Assembly: GCF_042186555.1 (NCBI RefSeq)
Contig: NC_133326.1
Span: 495,780,063-495,844,062, forward strand
Length of the DNA stretch: 64,000 nt
Source of the DNA: Aquarana catesbeiana
Lineage: Eukaryota; Chordata; Amphibia; Anura; Ranidae
Direction: 5' to 3'
Part shown: in pieces, positions 22,669-35,372 of the stretch
How the letters are laid out: the number at the start of each line of letters is the position of its first letter
How positions within the stretch are numbered: position 1 is the first letter of the stretch
Made by a program: the position numbers and the translations under genes
Notes under the pieces: model-generated
The model's database searches: none
What the model saw: only the letters and a program-made list of their open reading frames with translations
What the model was told of the DNA's origin: nothing

Positions 22669-24640
22669 AAATAAAAATAAGTGTGGCGCTAAAAAACGTG
22701 TCCTTTATTGCGCAAAGCCAAACAGAATGGTGTCTGGAGGGCAATATGCACAACAAAGAATATTAATGAAAATCAGTCCTATGAGGACTGTTGGTTGACA
22801 CCAACAAAACAAATAAATCGAACCACAAGATAAATGGATGAAATATATGGGTGAATCTTAAATAAAATATAGTGGCACATAAAGTGAACCAATATACACA
22901 CCAATATATGTGCAAATGATCAAAAAAGAGAAAAATGATGTAGGAAGAACCACAAATCCCAGCAATAGGGAAAAGTAGTTCTATACATAAGCACTATAAA
23001 ATGTGAGGATTGTGTACATCACAAGTATAAAATAAATTGTGTAGAGAAAATGTGAGGGTTGTGCACATCACAAGTGTATTACGCAAAAAGTGAAATTAAT
23101 TGTGTAGGGAGAAACAATAACTAGATGTACTAGGCTGCTAATACAATAAAAAGTCCATCCGGAACTTATATAAATAAAGTGATGACTCAAAGTCCGAATG
23201 ATACAATAAAAAGCGATCAGCAGCCACCAAGCTCAGTGTGGGAGGACCAATGGATCCAAGGATGGCATCCACGAGTTGCAATCATAGGCATCTGTGTGAA
23301 AGGTGTAGGCATAAATACCCTTACCAGAAAGGATGGACTCCCAGTCAGCGACTTGGGAGTCAAACGAACTTGTATTGAAGTAGGGGGAGTAGTTCCTGGT
23401 TCCCAGCGATTGAAGACAATGGAGGAATGGCAATATTCACCGACTCAATCACTCTGATCTCACCGACCTGTCACTTCGAGGGTGTCAGTGGTAGGTGCTT
23501 GTTATAGATCCAGCTTCATAGGAAGGATGTCACTCCTCAGAGATGAAGGGAAAAGAAAGAGGCTTCCCCATAGTGTAAGTCGGCTAAGAACCAGCTTTAT
23601 TAAAACGAAGTAATAAAAACACTCGTTTTAATAAAGCTGGTTCTTAGCCGACTTACACTATGGGGAAGCCTCTTTCTTTTCCCTTCATCTCTGAGGAGTG
23701 ACATCCTTCCTATGAAGCTGGATCTATAACAAGCACCTACCACTGACACCCTCGAAGTGACAGGTCGGTGAGATCAGAGTGATTGAGTCGGTGAATATTG
23801 CCATTCCTCCATTGTCTTCAATCGCTGGGAACCAGGAACTACTCCCCCTACTTCAATACAAGTTCGTTTGACTCCCAAGTCGCTGACTGGGAGTCCATCC
23901 TTTCTGGTAAGGGTATTTATGCCTACACCTTTCACACAGATGCCTATGATTGCAACTCGTGGATGCCATCCTTGGATCCATTGGTCCTCCCACACTGAGC
24001 TTGGTGGCTGCTGATCGCTTTTTATTGTATCATTCGGACTTTGAGTCATCACTTTATTTATATAAGTTCCGGATGGACTTTTTATTGTATTAGCAGCCTA
24101 GTACATCTAGTTATTGTTTCTCCCTACACAATTAATTTCACTTTTTGCGTAATACACTTGTGATGTGCACAACCCTCACATTTTCTCTACACAATTTATT
24201 TTATACTTGTGATGTACACAATCCTCACATTTTATAGTGCTTATGTATAGAACTACTTTTCCCTATTGCTGGGATTTGTGGTTCTTCCTACATCATTTTT
24301 CTCTTTTTTGATCATTTGCACATATATTGGTGTGTATATTGGTTCACTTTATGTGCCACTATATTTTATTTAAGATTCACCCATATATTTCATCCATTTA
24401 TCTTGTGGTTCGATTTATTTGTTTTGTTGGTGTCAACCAACAGTCCTCATAGGACTGATTTTCATTAATATTCTTTGTTGTGCATATTGCCCTCCAGACA
24501 CCATTCTGTTTGGCTTTGCGCAATAAAGGACACGTTTTTTAGCGCCACACTTATTTTTATTTATATCTTTCTACAATTTGTCTGATTGTGGTGTTGGCTG
24601 CTTTGCTCTTTGGTTGGCGCACTATTATTTTTGATTTCTG
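22669..24640 (+). mobile_element. Palindromic retroposon, 940-bp perfect-length arms
   Basis: The left arm (22669-23608) is the reverse complement of the right arm (23623-24562). Start, end and internal landmarks all sum to 47231, so the arms differ by no net indel. The same 92-residue frame appears on opposite strands at 23179-23457 and 23774-24052. The spacer is 14 bp. A 78-bp unique tail (24563-24640) follows. GGGTAAACTACAGT flanks both ends (22655-22668 and 24641-24654). The mirrored frame resembles no known protein and probably is not a gene. Confidence 0.9.
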
Positions 24641-24654
24641 GGGTAAACTACAGT

Positions 24655-24725
24655 GACTTAGTGGTTAGCACTTCCGCCTTGCAGCCAGTGGGTCATGGGT
24701 TCAAGTCCCACCCATGACACTACAT
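24655..24725 (+). mobile_element. tRNA-derived SINE head fragment
   Basis: TTAGTGGTTAGCAC (A-box region) and GGTTCAAGTCC (B box) are spaced as in tRNA-derived promoters. The fragment ends in CCCATGACACTAC, the same phrase as in the V-SINE at 6864. The remainder is missing where the L2 inserted. Confidence 0.7.
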
Positions 24726-27099
24726 TATTATTATACAGGATTTATATAGCGCCAACAGTTTAGGTAGCGCTTTACAACTTGAGGGTAGACAGTACAAATA
24801 CAATACACTTTAATACAGTAGAAATCAGAGGGCCCTGGTCCTTAGAGCTTACAATCGAAGAGGGAAGGTCAAGAGATACAAGAGGTAATAACTGTGGGTG
24901 ATGTGCTGATTGAGAAGATAAATGTACAGTTGTTAGGTGGGGGCCAGATAGGCTTCTCTGAAAAGATGAGTTTTCAGGGATCGTCTGAAAGAGGATAAAG
25001 TAGGAGAAAATTTGGATGGATTGGGGTAGAGCATTCCAGAGGATGGGAGAGGCTCTGGAGAAGTCCTGAAGGCGGGCATGGGATGAGGTGACAAGGGAGT
25101 TTGAGAGCAGGAGGTCTTGGGAGGAGTGAAGAGAACGATTAGGTTGGTCTTTTGAGACTAGGTTAGAGATGTGGCTGGGTGCCAGGTTGTGGATGGCTTT
25201 GTAAATTATAGTTAGTATCTTGAATTTAATTTGGTGACTGAGTGGCAGCCAATGGAGAGATTGGCAGAGGGGTATAGCAGACGCTGAGCGGTTTGTGAGG
25301 TGGATGAGCCTGGCAGCAGTGTTCATGATGGACTGAAGTGGGGATAGCCTATTTAGAGGTAAGCCAATGAGGAGGGAGTTGCAGTAGTCAAGGCGGGAGA
25401 TGACCAGGGAGTGGATTAGAAGCTTTGTGGTGACATTGGTTAGGAAGGGGCGTATCTTGGAGATGTTGCGGAGATTGAGGCGGCAAATTTTGGATAGTGA
25501 TAGAATGTGGGGTCAAAAGGTTAGTTCAGAGTCCAGGATTACACCTAGGACCTGGGCTGATAGTTGAGCCGTTGATATTGACAAAGAAATCAGGGGAAGT
25601 GGCACCTGAGGGAGGAAATATCATGAGCTCGGTTTTGGATAGGTTGAGTTTGAGAAAGTGATGTGACATCCAGGCTAATATGTCTGCTAGTAAGTTGGTA
25701 ATGCGTGAGGAGACAGATGGAGAGAGCTGGGGGGTGGAGAGATAGATTTGGGTGTCATCAGCGTAGAGATGATATTTAAAGCCTTGGGAGGCAATCAACT
25801 GACCCAGGGAGGTGGTGTAGATTGAGAAAATTAGAGGTCCAAGAACAGAACCTTGGGGGACCCCAACGGAGAAAGGAAGAGGAGAGGAGGAAGTAGAGTT
25901 GTAAGTGACACTGAAGGAGCGGAGACCAAAGGAGTGGAGTTTATTGAGGAGGAGGGGGTGGTCCACTGTGTCATAGGCAGCAGAGAGATCCAGGAGAAGT
26001 AGTACAGAATAGTGTACACTGGTTTTAGCCGTTAGTAGGTCATTTGAGAGTTTAAGGAGAGCAGTTTCGGTGGAGTGTTGAGGGTGAAATCCTCACTGAA
26101 GGGGATCAAGAATTTTATTCATGGTCAGATGGTTGGTTGTAGACCAGTATTTCAGAGAAGTTTGGAGGAGAAGGCGAGTAAGGAGATGGGACGTAGATTG
26201 TTGAGATTGGTGGGGACCAGTGAGGGCTTTTTAAGTATGGGGGTGACTAGCGCATGTTTTAGAGAATTTAGGAAGATGCCACAAGAGAGGGAGAGGTTGA
26301 AAATGTGAGTTAGAGAGTGTAGAATCGAGTCAGAGGGTGAGCGTAGCATTTGCGAGGGAGCAGGATCCAAGGGGCAGGTGGTTAGATGAGTGTTAGATAA
26401 AAGTTTAGCAACCTCAGTAATAGTAGCAGGGTTGAATGAGGGAAGTAATGATTGTATCTGTGGCCATGGGGTGTTGCATGGGGGAGGTTTTTGCGCATTT
26501 GCGATTTCCTCATGAATTGTATCAATCTTAGTTTTGAAGTGATTGGCGATCTCCTGGGCAGTGAGTGAGTTGGTGGGTGGAGGCAGTGGAGGACAGAGTA
26601 GAGTGTTGAAGGTAGAGAAGCGTTGACGTGGACTGGATGAGAAGGTGTTAATGAGTGTGATAAAGTAGGTCTGTTTGGCAGTGTGAAGCCAGGAATAGTA
26701 TTTTAGGAGGGCAGATTTATATTGTGTGAAGTCTTCCTGGATCTTAGTCTTATGCCACAGGCGCTCAAGAGCGCAGCTACGTTTTCTGAGACTTCTGGTG
26801 TCATCTGTTTGCCAGGGTTATAGCAGTCAGGGCCTAATTCTGAGTGTAGTGAGGGGGGCAAGCTTGTCTAGGGAGGAAGACAGTGAGCTGTTGTAGATGA
26901 AAGTGGATAGGTCGGGGCAGGACAGAGGTGAGATTTTGTCATAGAGGTGATCAGTAGCAGAGTAGAGAGGAGAAGGGTTGAGGTGGCGAAGGTTCCTACG
27001 TGTAACTGTTAGGCGGTTGGAGGGAGAGGAGGTGGAAGACCGGGAGAGAGCAAAACTAATAAGGTGGTGATCAGAGAGTGGGAGAGGATTGTTGGAATG
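24726..27099 (-). mobile_element. L2-type LINE, 5'-truncated, 8-bp TSD
   Basis: CACTACAT at 24718-24725 and 27100-27107 brackets the element. The 3' end (low coordinates) has the ATT microsatellite and GCGCTATATAAATCC-type tail typical of L2. Coding runs on the minus strand: endonuclease end, reverse transcriptase, then the L2 C-terminal domain. No 5' UTR or start of the endonuclease is present, so the insertion was truncated. Confidence 0.88.
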
Positions 27100-27111
27100 C
27101 ACTACATGCAT
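24772..27111 (-). pseudogene. L2 endonuclease/reverse transcriptase pseudogene
   Basis: In coding order: LSDHHLISF of the endonuclease (26827-27111), the RT fingers region VTPILKKPS..NLRPISLL (26152-26370), then GVPQGSVLGPLIFSIY and the catalytic YADD (25754-25765). The C-terminal domain NTAARLIHLT...SLHWLPLSHQIKFKIL ends at 24772-25326. Stops and frameshifts split it into at least four frames. In intact L2 this protein performs target-primed reverse transcription. Confidence 0.88.
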
Positions 27112-27139
27112 TATTTAGAGGGATTATTATATCGGGGTT

Positions 27140-28335
27140 ATTGATGCGTTTTAATTTCACTTATATTTGTTATTGGAGGAATTATAAACGGGCTCTTATT
27201 GTAATTACTAGTTGTTGAATGGGGAATAAATTATATGTATTGTATTTATTTATTTCTCCCCAGGTGGCTTCCTTCTTGTGTGTCCTCCCTGTCCTCTATT
27301 TAGTGAAATTTTTCATATTATTTGTAATTAGCTTTGTTACTGGCATTTTTTATTTATATGGCCGCTGGTGTGATTTTATCTTTCGGGTAGAACCACAATA
27401 AAATGTTGCCTATAGTAGCGACTTGTGGCTTCATTAATATGGCCGCGGTTGTGGTAATCATTTGAATACACCTACAACAAAATGGCGCATATCGTGGCTA
27501 CACTTCAGTGGCCGCCGGCATAGTATATATTCTATTAATCTCCACCATCCAATCAGATCCCCCTGAGGAAGACACGTGATTAGCCCTGTGTCGTCACATG
27601 TAGAGGAGGGGCCAGGACCGTGGAGGGGAGGGATCCCATGCTAAATGCTTTTATAGTTTGGTGCGCTGGAAGCACCTAAAATATGTGAGTACCCTGATGT
27701 TATGTTTTCTAAATACATTTTTAAACTAGGGACAATGCATTATCCAGCCTCTTTCTTGTTTTAAATTAAGGACAACTTCTCTGGATTTTCCTGTGGGATC
27801 CTGCTGGGCCAATTTCACTTAGAGCTCAGGAGTGGTTCAACTGCTTATGTGGACCAAACTTAAGTGTGCGGTCACACTGTTGGAGGTGAGCGCATTCACA
27901 GGGGGGTAGCACGTGTGTGAAGTCACCCTCTTCTGATCAGGATTATCCTCACTAGAGTCACTTTTTGGACATTAATACGTATAATACCCCAATTTGCACT
28001 TTTGTCTCTGTGGATTGATGTAAATTGGGAGAAAAAATCTCTCGCTTTTTTTTTTTTTTGGACACTTGATATTAAGGAATAATACTACTTTTTTTTTCAC
28101 TGTGAGCTTGCTTGTTACACAAAAAATATTTTTCTATATTCATAGTTACATTTTTTAGCAATACTGATTTTCATTGTTTATGGCACTATTTATGCATTTG
28201 TAAGGTTCAGTATCACACAGCGCTGCATTTTTTTGTTTTTTTGTATCTATGTTTTCACAGATTATGGGATGGTGATCAATGCTTAGCAGCTGTGAATTTG
28301 CACTTTGTTTCACAGGAATTATTATACCACACCTG
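27140..28335 (+). mobile_element. Retroposon with hammerhead-like core (non-coding)
   Basis: It begins with the phrase GTTTTAATTTCACTTATATTTGTTATT, also seen near 22613. It carries a hammerhead-like order at 27563-27597 and a CACAGCGCTGCATTTTTTTG stretch near 28216 that resembles the AGCGC-containing 3' regions of the other retroposons. No terminal inversion was found. Boundaries are approximate. Confidence 0.4.
27563..27597 (+). ncRNA. Decayed hammerhead-like motif
   Basis: CTGAGGA (27563-27569), one A (27570), stem GACAC (27571-27575) pairing with GTGTC (27588-27592), then GTCAC where GAAAC would be expected. The layout matches the other copies, including the extra nucleotide, but the GAAA core is lost. 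Confidence 0.4.
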
Positions 28336-28489
28336 ACGCTAGGTTGTAACCTCAGGTTACTTTATACCTGACGCTGATTGCAGTCTCAGGTTGCTCTAGA
28401 GTAGCTCGCAAGATTTATATATATAGTCCTTCTAATTCTTAGATGTTCACATGCCCAAATAAATCTCGTAAAGAGTGCGTGAGTTTGTT

Positions 28490-29487
28490 TAAAGAATAGC
28501 ATAGGGATGGCAATGGGTATAGCCTGGAACAAGTATAGGAACTTTAATAGAATATTAATTTTTATTATATTGCACCTCCCAAATCAGGAGTGGAAACCCT
28601 TATGCCATCTCTCCAAGAGAGTTTGCACTTTATGTAGAAGTGGTAAAAAGTTAAGCTCATATGTACGTGAGAGGTCCGCTGGAATAGATGTGCCCAGATA
28701 TTTCAGGGTCTGATCCGTCCATTTAAATTTGTAATATAATTTCAGTGGCTTTAACAGGGCATTGGGGACCGCTACTCCCATGGCTTCTGATTTAGACAAG
28801 TTAATCTTAAAATAAGATAGTGAGCTATAAATCTCTATTTCCTTAAAAAGATGTGGAAGGGATATTGTCGGGTTAGTCCGTGAAAAAAGCATATCGTCGG
28901 CATAAGCCAACACCTTGTATTGAATTCTTTCCACCATTATTCCCTGAATATCAGGAGTTAACTGAATTTTACACAAGAGAGGCTCAAGAGAAAGAGCAAA
29001 TAGGAAGGGAGACAGTGGACATCCCTGCCTAGTCCCGTTGGTAACCTTAAAGGGGGAAGATAAAACCCCATTTACCTTAACTTGTGCAGTTGGTACAGTA
29101 TAAATGCTTGAAGTCCATCCAAGCATTTAATCTCCCAGTCCTATATGCCATAGAACAGAGAAGATAAACTGCCAACCAACTCAGTCAAAGGCCTTCTCTG
29201 TTTCTGTTCCGAGAAACACACATGGAGTCTTAGTTGAGTTAACCAGATAAATTAAGTTCAGAGCCTTATTAGTGTTGTCTTGAGCCTCTCGTGATCAAAA
29301 TAAATCAAAGATGGCAGTTGTTCCAACTGCATTGCTAGGATCTTGGTAAAAAGTTTCAGGTCTACATTTAATAAAGATATTGGCCTATAGCTTCCACATT
29401 GCATAGGGTCTTTGTCTTCTTTAGATATTACTGAGATAAGGGCTTTCAGGGATTCTGTGTGAAAAGAAGTTGACTCGCTTAACAGAG
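28490..29487 (-). pseudogene. L1-type reverse transcriptase fragment
   Basis: The minus strand encodes GSYRPISLLN, then the AKAFD-region equivalent, NGTRQGCPLSPFLFALSLEPLL and YADD (28893-28904), and ends with FLYLFQAIPIAIP near 28500. The 28584-29126 piece is one open frame of 180 residues. It is flanked by damaged frames and lacks endonuclease and C-terminus, so it is a dead fragment of an L1 distinct from the other two copies. Confidence 0.85.
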
Positions 29488-30885
29488 AGACATCTAGGTA
29501 AATTTAATTGCTGTCTGCTTAACAGAGAGCTGTGATTGGCTAGTGTAGCCTGCTCAGTGTGCTCAGCTGCTGTTTGGTTCTGCCTCTGGGTTCCCCTGGG
29601 CTCCCACCAACATATGTATAACTGGATTCAATTTTGTGGGTTTTTTTGATAGCTACCTGTACCTGAAGTTCAGTTTTGAATTCAAAGTTTTCTGCAGTGT
29701 AGCAGTTTGCAATCAGTATTTAAAGAGAGAAGCTTCCACCTCTATCAAAACTTAATACAAAGCCTGAAGTCAAATTACATGCCGCTTGTTATATAAGTTA
29801 TAGCAACCTTAACATTTTGAATTCTTGACTTTTGATGTGAATTGGATGGTCCTGATGTAGTAAAATGTAGCAATGAAGAAAGTCTTCTAAATTTAATTCA
29901 GTTATTTGTATCTTAAGAAGCCAGGATTCACGTGAGAGTTAAACTGCATTTCTAAGAAGATACTTTCACAGAGTTCTCAGACTTAAAGGGATTTTAGTAA
30001 TATGGCATACAGTATAGCACTGAGTTCAGCAGTAGAACATCCTACTTGACATGCAAACATAATCAGAGAAGAGGTCAATAATGTGCGAGGGAGGAGGTCA
30101 TCCTAAAAATTAGATTCACCTGGAGTAGTCACATTTTCTAGCAAGTACAAAGGCACATTGCAAGTGAATAAAAAATAATTTATGGAAGAGAAAACCATGC
30201 AAAAAGGCATTTAAAATACTTGATTTTACTGTGCTTTTCCCTGAAAATGTTAACCTGTAGGGGGACCAGCAACATTTTCTACCGCTTTAAAGTGCCCCCC
30301 TAACCAACTTTAACATTTTCACTGCTGCCAGGGCTTCAATCTTTACCTAGTCTTCCTTCTTGGTTTGTGCACTCTGGCCGTTTGAATGGCTGGACCGCAA
30401 TGACCTCATTCCCATGCATGTGCGGGAATCACGATTGTGGTACGGCACTCGGAATGGATAGCACACTGAGTGCAGTGTGCATGCATCGGTCTGGTCAGTC
30501 CAGACCCAAGTGGGGAGGCCTCCGGGTAGGATGGCGTGTCCCTGTTCTTTCCCTACTTCTGTCCCAATGCTACCAACATGTGAAATATGCCAAGCTTCGG
30601 AGCCAGGGCTTTAACTAGGCTCTGCTTAACCCTAGATGGTTGCTATAGTCACATGTGGTGGCAGCATCTAATCAGATAGCTTCCCCAGTGACCCTGTAAA
30701 CCGTAGAGGAACTATGGTCCTCTTGGCTTCCTTTTCCCTGCAATGCTGCTGCGATTAAATGCCCCCTGCAGTGGAGAAAGTAAAATACACCTGCCTACAA
30801 ACACCACATGAAAAATAACTTAAAAGTACACACTGCTATAAAGATCAAAATATGTGCACAGTCAAATTACAGTAAACTATCCTTT
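29488..30885. other. Unassigned; contains a dispersed-repeat stretch near 30280-30640
   Basis: 29488-30270 shows nothing recognisable. 30360-30460 resembles 12670-12760 (TTTGAATGGCTG..CC and GTGCATGT..GGGAAT), which marks a shared dispersed repeat. No reading frame is convincing. Confidence 0.3.
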
Positions 30886-31309
30886 AGGCTGGGTTTACAC
30901 TAATGCAAATTGGATACCGGTTTCCCTGCATCCAAATCGCATAGCAGGAGATTGCGACTGGCTTTCTATGGAGCTGGTTCACACATCTTCGCAAGCGGCT
31001 CCAGTGCGAATTGCACAGGAGCCCTGTGCATCTTTTGGTCCATTTCAGGTGAAATTGAACCTGAAACGGTGAATGGAGACACACCGGACTCCTGCTGTGA
31101 CTAGAGTTGCCACATCATCCCTTTAATCCAGGACACGCATTAATTACATAGGTTCTGTGGCTGATTAAGGTGGTAATTAAACTCACTTGGTGCCTTATCT
31201 GCATTAAATCAGTCTCAGAACCTGTGGAATTCATATGTGTCCCGGATTAAAGGGATGATGTGGCAACCCTAGCTGTGACCCTCTGCATGTTCTAGTGTGA
31301 ACCCAGCCT
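30886..31309. mobile_element. DNA element with AGGCTGGGTTYACACTA ends, split by a hAT MITE
   Basis: The left end AGGCTGGGTTTACACTA mirrors the right end TAGTGTGAACCCAGCCT. The middle is interrupted by the 170-bp element at 31102-31271. No certain TSD was found. Confidence 0.65.
31102..31271. mobile_element. hAT MITE with 8-bp TSD, nested
   Basis: The ends TAGAGTTGCCACATCATCCC and GGGATGATGTGGCAACCCTA are inverted repeats of 20 bp with one mismatch. GCTGTGAC flanks both sides (31094-31101 and 31272-31279). TAG...CTA ends and an 8-bp TSD identify hAT. At 170 bp it is a typical MITE. Confidence 0.9.
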
Positions 31310-31502
31310 TAAAGTGTATTCTAAACATATTGTAGATCTAAAGCTGAGATCTAAAAAAATTTCATAGTATACTTCGTACACAATGCTACTTGTCTTTAGA
31401 AACTTGGTACACAACTCTGTGACACAAAAACCCCTTTAGTTAATTAAATATAGCTGCTGGGCCCCCCAAAAAAGTCAAATAGCAATTGGTACAGTAAGCC
31501 TC

Positions 31503-33213
31503 TGCAAGTGAAATATTATTATTATATTATTATATAGGATTTATAATGCCAACAGTTTGCACAGTGCTTTACAATATAAAAGAAGACAATACAGCAACAA
31601 TACAATTCAATACAAGAGGATTAGGAGGGCCCTGCTCCTGCGAGCTTACAATCCAATAGGGAAGGGCTGGTGTAACAAAAGGTAGTAACTGTGGAGGGAA
31701 GAACTAATGAGGAAAGTAGAAGATTCGGTTAGCTGAAGACAGGATAGGCCTCCCTGAAGAGATGAGTTTTCAGGGATGGCCTAAAAGTGGATAGAGTAGG
31801 AGATAACCAGACAGATTGGGGTAGTGCGTTCCAGAGGATAGGACAGGCTTTGGAGAAGTCCTGGAGATGAGCATTGGAGGAGGAGACAAGGGAGCTAGAG
31901 AGCAGGAGGTCTTGGGAGGAGTGGAGAGGACAGTTTGGTGATATTTTGGAGACATGATTGGTGATGTAACTGAAGGCAGAGTTGTAAATGGCTTTGTATG
32001 TAATTGTTATTATCGCTAAAATCAGACATATGGCGATACGTTTGCCACCCGTCTGGGCGGATCGGATGAGATTTGATGAAAATGGACATGCTGTCCGTTT
32101 TCATCCGATCTCTCCGTAGGAATCAGTGGCACTCTGACAGCCCCCTCCCCGCTCAGAGAGCAGAGACAGACCTGTCATTCCCCGGCTCAGCAGAGATCAA
32201 CAGATCAACAGAGCTCTCCTGCTGAGCTGGTGGACTCCGCTGAGCGGATCCGCATCATGTCAATGAAGCCTCAGTGACACTGACCGGTTGGTAAGGTGGA
32301 TGAGTCTGGCAGCGGCATTCATGATAGGCTAAAGAGGGGGATAGCTTGCGCAGAAGTTGGCCAATAAGGAGGGAGTTACAATAGTCAAGGCGAGAGCTAA
32401 CAGGGGAGTGAATAAGTTGCTAAGTGGTTTCAACAGTTAAAAAGGGGCATATTTTGGAGATGTTAGATAGGAGAAGTCTGCAAGATTTGGACAGCGATTG
32501 GATTTGGGTCTGAAAGGACAGGTCAGAGTCTGGTATTTACCCCTAGCACCCTGGCATGAGGGAAGGGACTGATGGTTGTATTATTGATCTTAATGGAGAA
32601 GTCAGGGAAGGGGGCATGGGCTGGAGGAAAAATTATGAGCTCAGTTTTATAAAGATTGAGTATGAGGAAGTGGTGCGACATCCATGCTGATATGTCAGTT
32701 AATAAGTTAGTAATGCGAAGGGAGACTGAAGGAGTGAGGTGAGGAGTAGAGAGATAGATTTGTGTGTCGTCAGCAAATAAATGGTACTGGAAGCCATGGG
32801 AGTTTATTAATTGAACAAGGGAGGGAGTCTAAATGGAGAAGAGGAGGGGTGAGAGGACAGAACCTTGGGGTACACCTACAGAAAGAGGAAGTGGAGAGGA
32901 GGAAACAGAGTTATAGGTAACACTGAAGGAGCGCTGTGATAGGTAGGAGGAAAACCAGGAGAGTGGAGTTTTTTGAGGAGGAGGGGATGGTCAACAATAT
33001 CAAAGGCTGCAGAGAGGTCTAGTACTATGAGTATGGTGTAATGGCCATTGGTTTTAGCAGTTAGTAGATCATTAATGAATTTCAGTAGGGCAGTTTTAGT
33101 GGAGTGTAGTAAGCAAAAGCTGGACTGTAAGGGGTCAAGAAGGTTGTTGTCAGTGAGGTAGGAGCTCAGAAGTAGACTAAGCGTTCTAAAAGTTTTGATG
33201 CAAACGGGAGCAA
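31503..33213 (-). mobile_element. Second L2 LINE, 3' part
   Basis: It aligns by eye with 24726-26180 of the other L2, starting at an ATT-rich tail and passing through the same landmark phrases. On the minus strand it covers the L2 C-terminus and part of the RT, broken by stops. A foreign block at 32013-32279 interrupts it. The copy resumes at 55041 after a 21.8 kb nest of insertions. Confidence 0.8.
32013..32279. mobile_element. Dispersed repeat inserted in the second L2
   Basis: About 267 bp with no counterpart in the other L2 copy. It contains a short foldback (TGAAAATGGACA and TGTCCGTTTTCA near 32078-32103). No clear TSD was identified. Confidence 0.5.
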
Positions 33214-33892
33214 GGAAATGGGTCTTGAAGTGGTTTTTGAGACATTATATTATGCTCATGCCATCCCCTCTGTTAAATAACAGTATGTATCCCATTGTCT
33301 TTGCTATATGAAAAAGATGCTGATACCTCACCTGATGCTCACGTGACTCCCCAGCTCTCTCCCCGGCTGACAGCTATAGCAGGAGGGGCCAAGAACTCCC
33401 ACTGACGTCAGCCAGAGAGGAGGGAAGAAGAGAGGAGAGAGAGCCGAGCGGTCACATGAGCACCGGGAGACACTCTGATATAAGGTAAAATCATGATCAT
33501 AATATAGTTATGATTGCAGCAGAAGGGGAGAGCTGAGGAGTGGATGGAGCTGACAGGTGGGGAGGGGGGAGAGGACGGGGGAGAGCAGAGAGCAGAGAGC
33601 AGAGCTGCGGATGACGGAGGCACTTAAACTGGCCATGGTAAAACTTTACTGTTAAAACTGACCATGGTATCAGACTCAGCAGCCATGATAAACCATGGTC
33701 AATTTACGGGGGGGTGGGGGTGGGGCAGAACCAGGCAAGATCAGCCAGGTATTTTAGTTTATACAGGGGGGGCAAACTACACAGCACAAGCACTGTTGAA
33801 AGCACTATGCTTTAAGAGAACAGGATCCCTTTTTTTTTTAGGGTAACAAAACGCTTTAAGTTGTTCAGGCTGCTGAGGTCCAATGAGGGTTT
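33214..33892. repeat. Unassigned insertion with a mirrored core
   Basis: GCTCACGTGACTC and AGCTCTCTC near 33339-33362 are mirrored by GAGAGAGCCGAGCGGTCACATGAGC near 33435-33460, a decayed foldback of about 120 bp. The stretch also contains a G-rich run near 33707-33724. It lies between the interrupted L2 and the TTAA composite. Confidence 0.35.
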
Positions 33893-34447
33893 TATAACCA
33901 CTTCCCTACCGGCATATAGTCATATGACATCCGCAGGAGCACTCTGCCATCCTGGGCGGGTGTCATATGACGTCCTCTGCTATTCGCCGCTCCTGCAGGC
34001 CCCCAGGTGCCCGCAGCGGCGATCGGTGATAAGGCGCGTCCCTCGGACACAGCCCATCCCAGATCAGTGTAAAGAGCTAATAGAAATTGTCTCTTTACCA
34101 CGTGACCGGCCGTGTCCAATTACAGCTGGTCACATGCACTGTCCTTGTGTACGGTGCTCGTGCGTGCCCCTAGGGGCGTGCAGAGCGGCGATCGGGGACA
34201 AGGCTTGTCACCCTGACACAGCCCACCCCTGATCGTGGTAAAGAGCCAATGAAATTGGCTCTTTACCACGTGACTGGCTGTGTCCAATCACAGCTGGTCA
34301 CAGAATATTAAACACACCGTGGTAACGAGCTGTGACCGGGTTCTCCTCCTCACACACCGATCGTGTGTGAGGAGGGGATTGTGGTAACAGCTCATTACTG
34401 CTTACAGTGTACACCCAATAACACTGATTGCCCCCCTAATAATGAGG

Positions 34448-35369
34448 ACCTGTCACCACCCATCAAAGTACCTATCACCAACCCATCAGAGTACCTGAGT
34501 ACCTGTCACCATCCCATCAGAGTACCCGAGTACCTGTCACCAACCCATCAGAGTACCCGAGTACCTGTCACCAAACCATCAGAGTAGCCGAGTACCTGTC
34601 ACCAGCCCATCTGAGTACCCAAGTACCTGTCACCAGCCCATCTGAGTACCCGAGTACCTGTCCTCAGCCCACCCGAGTAACCGAGTACCTGTCCTCAGCC
34701 CATCTGAGTACCCGAGTACCTGTCACCAGCCCATCAGAGTACCCGAGTAGCTGTCATCAGCCTATCTGAGTACCTGTCACCAGCCCATCAGAGTACCCGA
34801 GTACCTATCTGCAGCCCATCAGAGTACCTGAGTAGCTGTCACCAGCCCATCAGAGTACCCGAGTAGCTGTCACCAGCCCATCAAAGTACCCGAGTAGCTG
34901 TCACCAGCCCATCAGAGTACCCAAGTACCTGTCACCAGCCCATCTGAGTGCCTGAGTACCTGTCACTAGCTCATCTGAGTATCCGAGCAGCTGTCACCAG
35001 CCCATCTGAGTAACCGAGTACCTGTCACCAGCCCATCAGAGTACCCGAGTACCTATCTGCAGCCCATCAGAGTACCTGAGTACCTGTCTCCACCCCATCA
35101 GAGTACCCGAGTACCTAACTGCAGCCCATCTGAGTACTCGAGTACCTGTCACCAGCCCATCTGAGTACACGAGTACCTGTCACCAGCCCATCTGAGTACC
35201 TGTCACCAGCCCATCTGAGTACCCGAGTAGCTGTCACCAGCCCATCTGAGTAACCAAGTACCTGTCACCAGCCCATCTGAGTACCCGAGTAGCTGTCACC
35301 AGCCCATCTGAGTAACCAAGTACCTGTCAACAGCTCATCAGAGTACCCGAGTACCTATCTGCAGCCCAT
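34448..35369. repeat. 31-bp minisatellite
   Basis: About 30 copies of a unit built from GAGTACCCGAGTACCTGTCA plus CCAGCCCATCT run head to tail. Variants include TAGCTG for TACCTG, and some short units lack the first GAGTACC. Internal to the TTAA element. Confidence 0.92.
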
Positions 35370-35372
35370 GCC

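Noticed and set aside
23179..24052. Identical 92-residue frames on opposite strands
   Set aside because: They are the two arms of a palindrome. The peptide matches nothing I recognise and ends where the arm sequence happens to have a stop.
34448..35369. CRISPR-like array
   Set aside because: Units are contiguous 31-bp tandem repeats without unique spacers.
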